Assembly: GCF_004345645.1 (NCBI RefSeq)
Contig: NZ_SLWS01000001.1
Span: 310,001-374,000, forward strand
Length of the DNA stretch: 64,000 nt
Reading direction: 5' to 3'
DNA from: Actinocrispum wychmicini
GTDB taxonomy: Bacteria > Actinomycetota > Actinomycetes > Mycobacteriales > Pseudonocardiaceae
In this document: in pieces, positions 61,987 to 64,000 of the stretch
How positions within the stretch are numbered: position 1 is the first letter of the stretch
How the letters are laid out: every line of letters begins with the position of its first letter
Notes under the pieces: generated by a model
What the model was told of the DNA's origin: nothing
The model's input: only the letters and a program-made list of their open reading frames with translations
The model's database searches: none
Program-made: the position numbers and the translations under genes

Positions 61987-62550
61987 ATGATCGGGTACGT
62001 CAAGACCTTCGCCCCCTGGATCGCCTTCGCGGTGCTGTCCACCAGCGGTGAGTACCGATGGGGCGCGCTGGCCGGCTTCGCGCTCGCACTCCTGCTCCTG
62101 GCCATGGACCGCCGCAAGGGCAAACAGTGGGACGCCCTGATCATCGAGAGCAGCTCGGCGGTGTTCTTCGGCGCCCTGGCCGTCGCGTCGCTGACGATCT
62201 CACCGGCACCGCTCGGCGACTACGGCCCCTCGGTCGCCGCTGCCTGGCTTGCCCTGACCGCCTGGGGCTCACTGGCCATCCGCAGGCCGTTCACCCTGGG
62301 GATCGCCAGGACCATGGTGCCCGAGCAGTTCCACAGCCACCCGATGTTCTACCGCACGAACGCGATCATCACCGCGGCCTGGGCCGTCGGCTTCACCGTC
62401 GAAGTCGGCCTGCTCCTGCTGCTCGAAGCCGTGGCTCCGCACGCGACCGCCGCCCTCGTCGCGGTCAAGATCGGCGCCTTCGTGCTCCCGGCCCTGTTCA
62501 CCATCCGCTACCGACAGATCGTCCGCGCCCGTCAGGAGGCCACCCGATGA
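61987..62550 (+). CDS. multi-pass membrane protein of unknown function
   Basis: A 187-residue protein with about five membrane segments (FAPWIAFAVLS; LAGFALALLLLAM; SAVFFGALAVASLTI; NAIITAAWAVGFTVEVGLLLLLEAV; VKIGAFVLPALFTIRYRQI). It has a conserved-looking loop GIARTMVPEQFHSHPMFYRTN. I cannot name a family. Aggag precedes the ATG. The ATGA overlap with the carotenoid oxygenase gene shows that the two are co-translated, perhaps for handling a hydrophobic isoprenoid substrate at the membrane. Confidence 0.75.
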   Translation: MIGYVKTFAPWIAFAVLSTSGEYRWGALAGFALALLLLAMDRRKGKQWDALIIESSSAVFFGALAVASLTISPAPLGDYGPSVAAAWLALTAWGSLAIRRPFTLGIARTMVPEQFHSHPMFYRTNAIITAAWAVGFTVEVGLLLLLEAVAPHATAALVAVKIGAFVLPALFTIRYRQIVRARQEATR

Positions 62551-63839
62551 AGACCTATCTCAACGGCCTGCTCGCCCCCGTCGACAACGAGATCGACAGC
62601 AAAGACCTCCAGGTCACCGGCAAGGTCCCGGAGGAGTTGACCGGCCGTTACTTCCGTAACGGCCCCAACCCCCTGCCCGGCACGGATCCTGGCCATTGGT
62701 TCGGCGGCTCCGGCATGATCCACGGCATCCGCCTCGCCGGCGGCCGGGCCGAGTGGTACCGCAACCGCTGGATCAAAACGACCCTCCTGGCCGGCCAGGA
62801 GTTCATCACCGACCGCGGCCTGGATCTTACCGCCGTCACCGCCAACACGAACGTCATCCGGCACGCGGACAAGATCCTCGCTATGGTGGAGAACGGTTTC
62901 CCGTACGAGATGTCGCCCGAGCTCGACACCGTCGGCCCGTACGACTTCGGTGGTCGCCTCACCACGGCGATGACGGCGCACCCCAAGGAAGACCCGGTCA
63001 CCGGCGAGCTGCACTTGTTCGGATACGGCTTCGTCGAGCCCTATCTGACATACCACCGGATCACCGCGCAGGGCGAACTGGCCGAGAGCCACGACGTCGA
63101 CGTGCCCGGACCGACGATGATGCACGACTTCGCGGTCACCGAGAACCATGTGATCTGGCTGGACCTGCCGATGGTGTTCGACGTCGAACGGGTCGGCAAG
63201 GGGTCGCCCATTCGCTGGGATGACGAGTACGGCGCCCGCCTCGGCGTCATGTCCAAAGCGACGAAGGCGGTGCAGTGGTTCGACATCGACCCGTGTTACG
63301 TGTTTCACGTCGGCAACGCGTACGAGGACAACGGCAGGATCGTGCTCGACGCGGTCCGTCACTCCCGTGACCACATCAACTCCTTCTGGACTGACGTGAG
63401 CGGCAGCGCGAACCCAGCGCCCGAGATTCATGGCACGACGCTGTATCGCTGGACACTCGATCCTGCGGGGCACACCGTCAAGGAGGAGCAGCGCGACGAC
63501 CGGGACGTCGAGTACCCGTCGTTCAACGAAAGCCGCCTCGGCCGGCCGAGCCAGTTCCTGTACACGGTCACGGACGACGCGATCGTCAAGTACGACACGG
63601 TGACCGGCGTGGGCCACGCGCGGGATTTGGGCCGGGCGCCGGGCGAGGCCGAGTTCGTGGCCAGGCAGGACGCTCGTGCCGAGGACGACGGCTGGCTGAT
63701 GTCCATCGTCACCGAGCATGACGGCAGTGCCTCCGACCTGGTGATCCTGGACGCCCAGACGTTGTGGACCGTGGCCGAGGTGCGTCTGCCCCGGCGGGTG
63801 CCGGCCGGCTTCCACGGGAACTGGCTGGCCGACTCTTGA
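62547..63839 (+). CDS. carotenoid oxygenase family dioxygenase
   Basis: A 430-residue non-heme iron enzyme of the carotenoid cleavage family, which splits double bonds of carotenoids, apocarotenoids or stilbenoids with O2. The RYFRNGPNPLPGTDPGHWFGGSGMIHG start is the family hallmark. Four His expected as iron ligands are in MTAHPKED, PTMMHDFAV, YVFHVGNAYED and PAGFHGNWL. No signal peptide is seen. Second gene of a pair under a PadR divergent regulator. Confidence 0.9.
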   Translation: MKTYLNGLLAPVDNEIDSKDLQVTGKVPEELTGRYFRNGPNPLPGTDPGHWFGGSGMIHGIRLAGGRAEWYRNRWIKTTLLAGQEFITDRGLDLTAVTANTNVIRHADKILAMVENGFPYEMSPELDTVGPYDFGGRLTTAMTAHPKEDPVTGELHLFGYGFVEPYLTYHRITAQGELAESHDVDVPGPTMMHDFAVTENHVIWLDLPMVFDVERVGKGSPIRWDDEYGARLGVMSKATKAVQWFDIDPCYVFHVGNAYEDNGRIVLDAVRHSRDHINSFWTDVSGSANPAPEIHGTTLYRWTLDPAGHTVKEEQRDDRDVEYPSFNESRLGRPSQFLYTVTDDAIVKYDTVTGVGHARDLGRAPGEAEFVARQDARAEDDGWLMSIVTEHDGSASDLVILDAQTLWTVAEVRLPRRVPAGFHGNWLADS

Positions 63840-63866
63840 CACGGCTCCGGCCTGCGCGCGACGCTT

Positions 63867-63902
63867 GTTGCGTAAACTGCAAGCTGTTGCGGATTATGCA
63901 CT
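63867..63902. promoter_or_regulatory. two tandem operator-like sites upstream of the dimethylglycine oxidase-like gene
   Basis: GTTGCGTAAACTGCAAG (63867-63883) and GTTGCGGATTATGCACT (63886-63902) match GTTGCGTAATACGCAAC at 13 and 12 of 17 positions, with intact left arms and start-to-start spacing of 19 bp. The second site touches the ggagg of the next gene, the same position as in the other copies. Confidence 0.5.
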
Positions 63903-63912
63903 GGAGGCGCGG

Positions 63913-64000
63913 GTGGCCGGACCGAAGGTCGTGATCATCGGCGCGGGAGTGGTGGGCGCGGCCCTCGCGGACGAGCTCTCCACCCGCGGCTGGACCGACG
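63913..64000 (+). CDS. FAD-dependent oxidoreductase, dimethylglycine oxidase-like (5' end only)
   Basis: Only 29 residues are present: (M)AGPKVVIIGAGVVGAALA, then DELSTRGWTD. The FAD-binding GAGVVG motif followed by ADEL-x-x-RGW is a close match to the N-terminus of bacterial dimethylglycine oxidases and related GcvT-family flavoproteins. Ggagg lies 5 bp before the GTG. Dimethylglycine is the product of glycine-betaine demethylation, so the gene fits the region's pathway. The rest lies beyond the window, so the domain order cannot be checked. Confidence 0.6.
   Translation, partial: MAGPKVVIIGAGVVGAALADELSTRGWTD

Overview
The window is high-GC (visibly about 70 percent) DNA with many GTG and TTG starts, dense operons joined by 1-8 bp overlaps, and actinobacterial protein families (DUF5926, DUF4328, SigE-type sigma factors, many LuxR- and LytTR-type two-component systems). 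It reads as chromosomal DNA of a filamentous actinomycete, probably of the Pseudonocardiales (inference only; no rRNA is present). The window opens inside one gene and ends inside another. No transposase, integrase, phage gene or CRISPR array was seen.

Layout. (1) 1-4441: a SigE-family sigma factor with a translationally linked membrane protein, two small metabolic or unknown genes, a glycerophosphodiesterase and a divergent cytochrome P450. (2) 4489-11134: one tight operon encoding a branched-chain-amino-acid-type ABC importer (LivF, LivG, LivH, LivM, LivK-like) with an AMP-forming acyl-CoA ligase between the ATPases and the permeases, under a CRP/GlxR-like site. This suggests import of a carboxylate that is then activated with CoA. 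(3) 11267-15885: secreted carboxylesterase, NarL-type two-component pair, DUF4328 and rhodanese proteins. (4) 15915-23355: two sodium/solute (acetate-type) symporters, each with a small membrane partner, the second linked to a LytS/LytTR system and an S49 protease. (5) 23446-27515: lactate-utilisation operon lutABC, a DNA glycosylase and a small membrane protein. (6) 27627-30348: a sigma factor fused to its own zinc-binding anti-sigma-like region and membrane anchor, a tRNA-Gly gene, a repeat-filled non-coding stretch and a serine-rich surface protein with a probably leaderless mRNA.

(7) 30412-41329: a candidate cell-surface glycan locus: a methyltransferase with a beta-sandwich tail, two acyltransferase-3-like membrane proteins, a 1233-residue protein joining two glycosyltransferase domains and an FkbM methyltransferase, an AlgX/AlgJ-like O-acetyltransferase, and three related membrane-anchored proteins of unknown function. 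(8) 41488-47780: a second NarL-type pair, gamma-glutamyltransferase, UDP-glucose dehydrogenase, aldo/keto reductase and a 44-residue membrane peptide.

(9) 47835-59788 and 63913 to the end: a choline/glycine-betaine region. It holds a Rieske oxygenase with its own reductase and Rieske ferredoxin, a choline dehydrogenase-like GMC enzyme, two IclR regulators, a ProV/ProW/ProX betaine importer and the start of a dimethylglycine-oxidase-like gene. Four of these transcription units carry a related 17-bp palindrome (about GTTGCGTAATACGCAAC) at their start codons, so they look like one regulon for uptake and stepwise demethylation of choline and betaine. (10) 59838-63839: a secreted peptidase, a PadR regulator with a repeated GACATGTC operator, and a divergent pair encoding a membrane protein and a carotenoid oxygenase.
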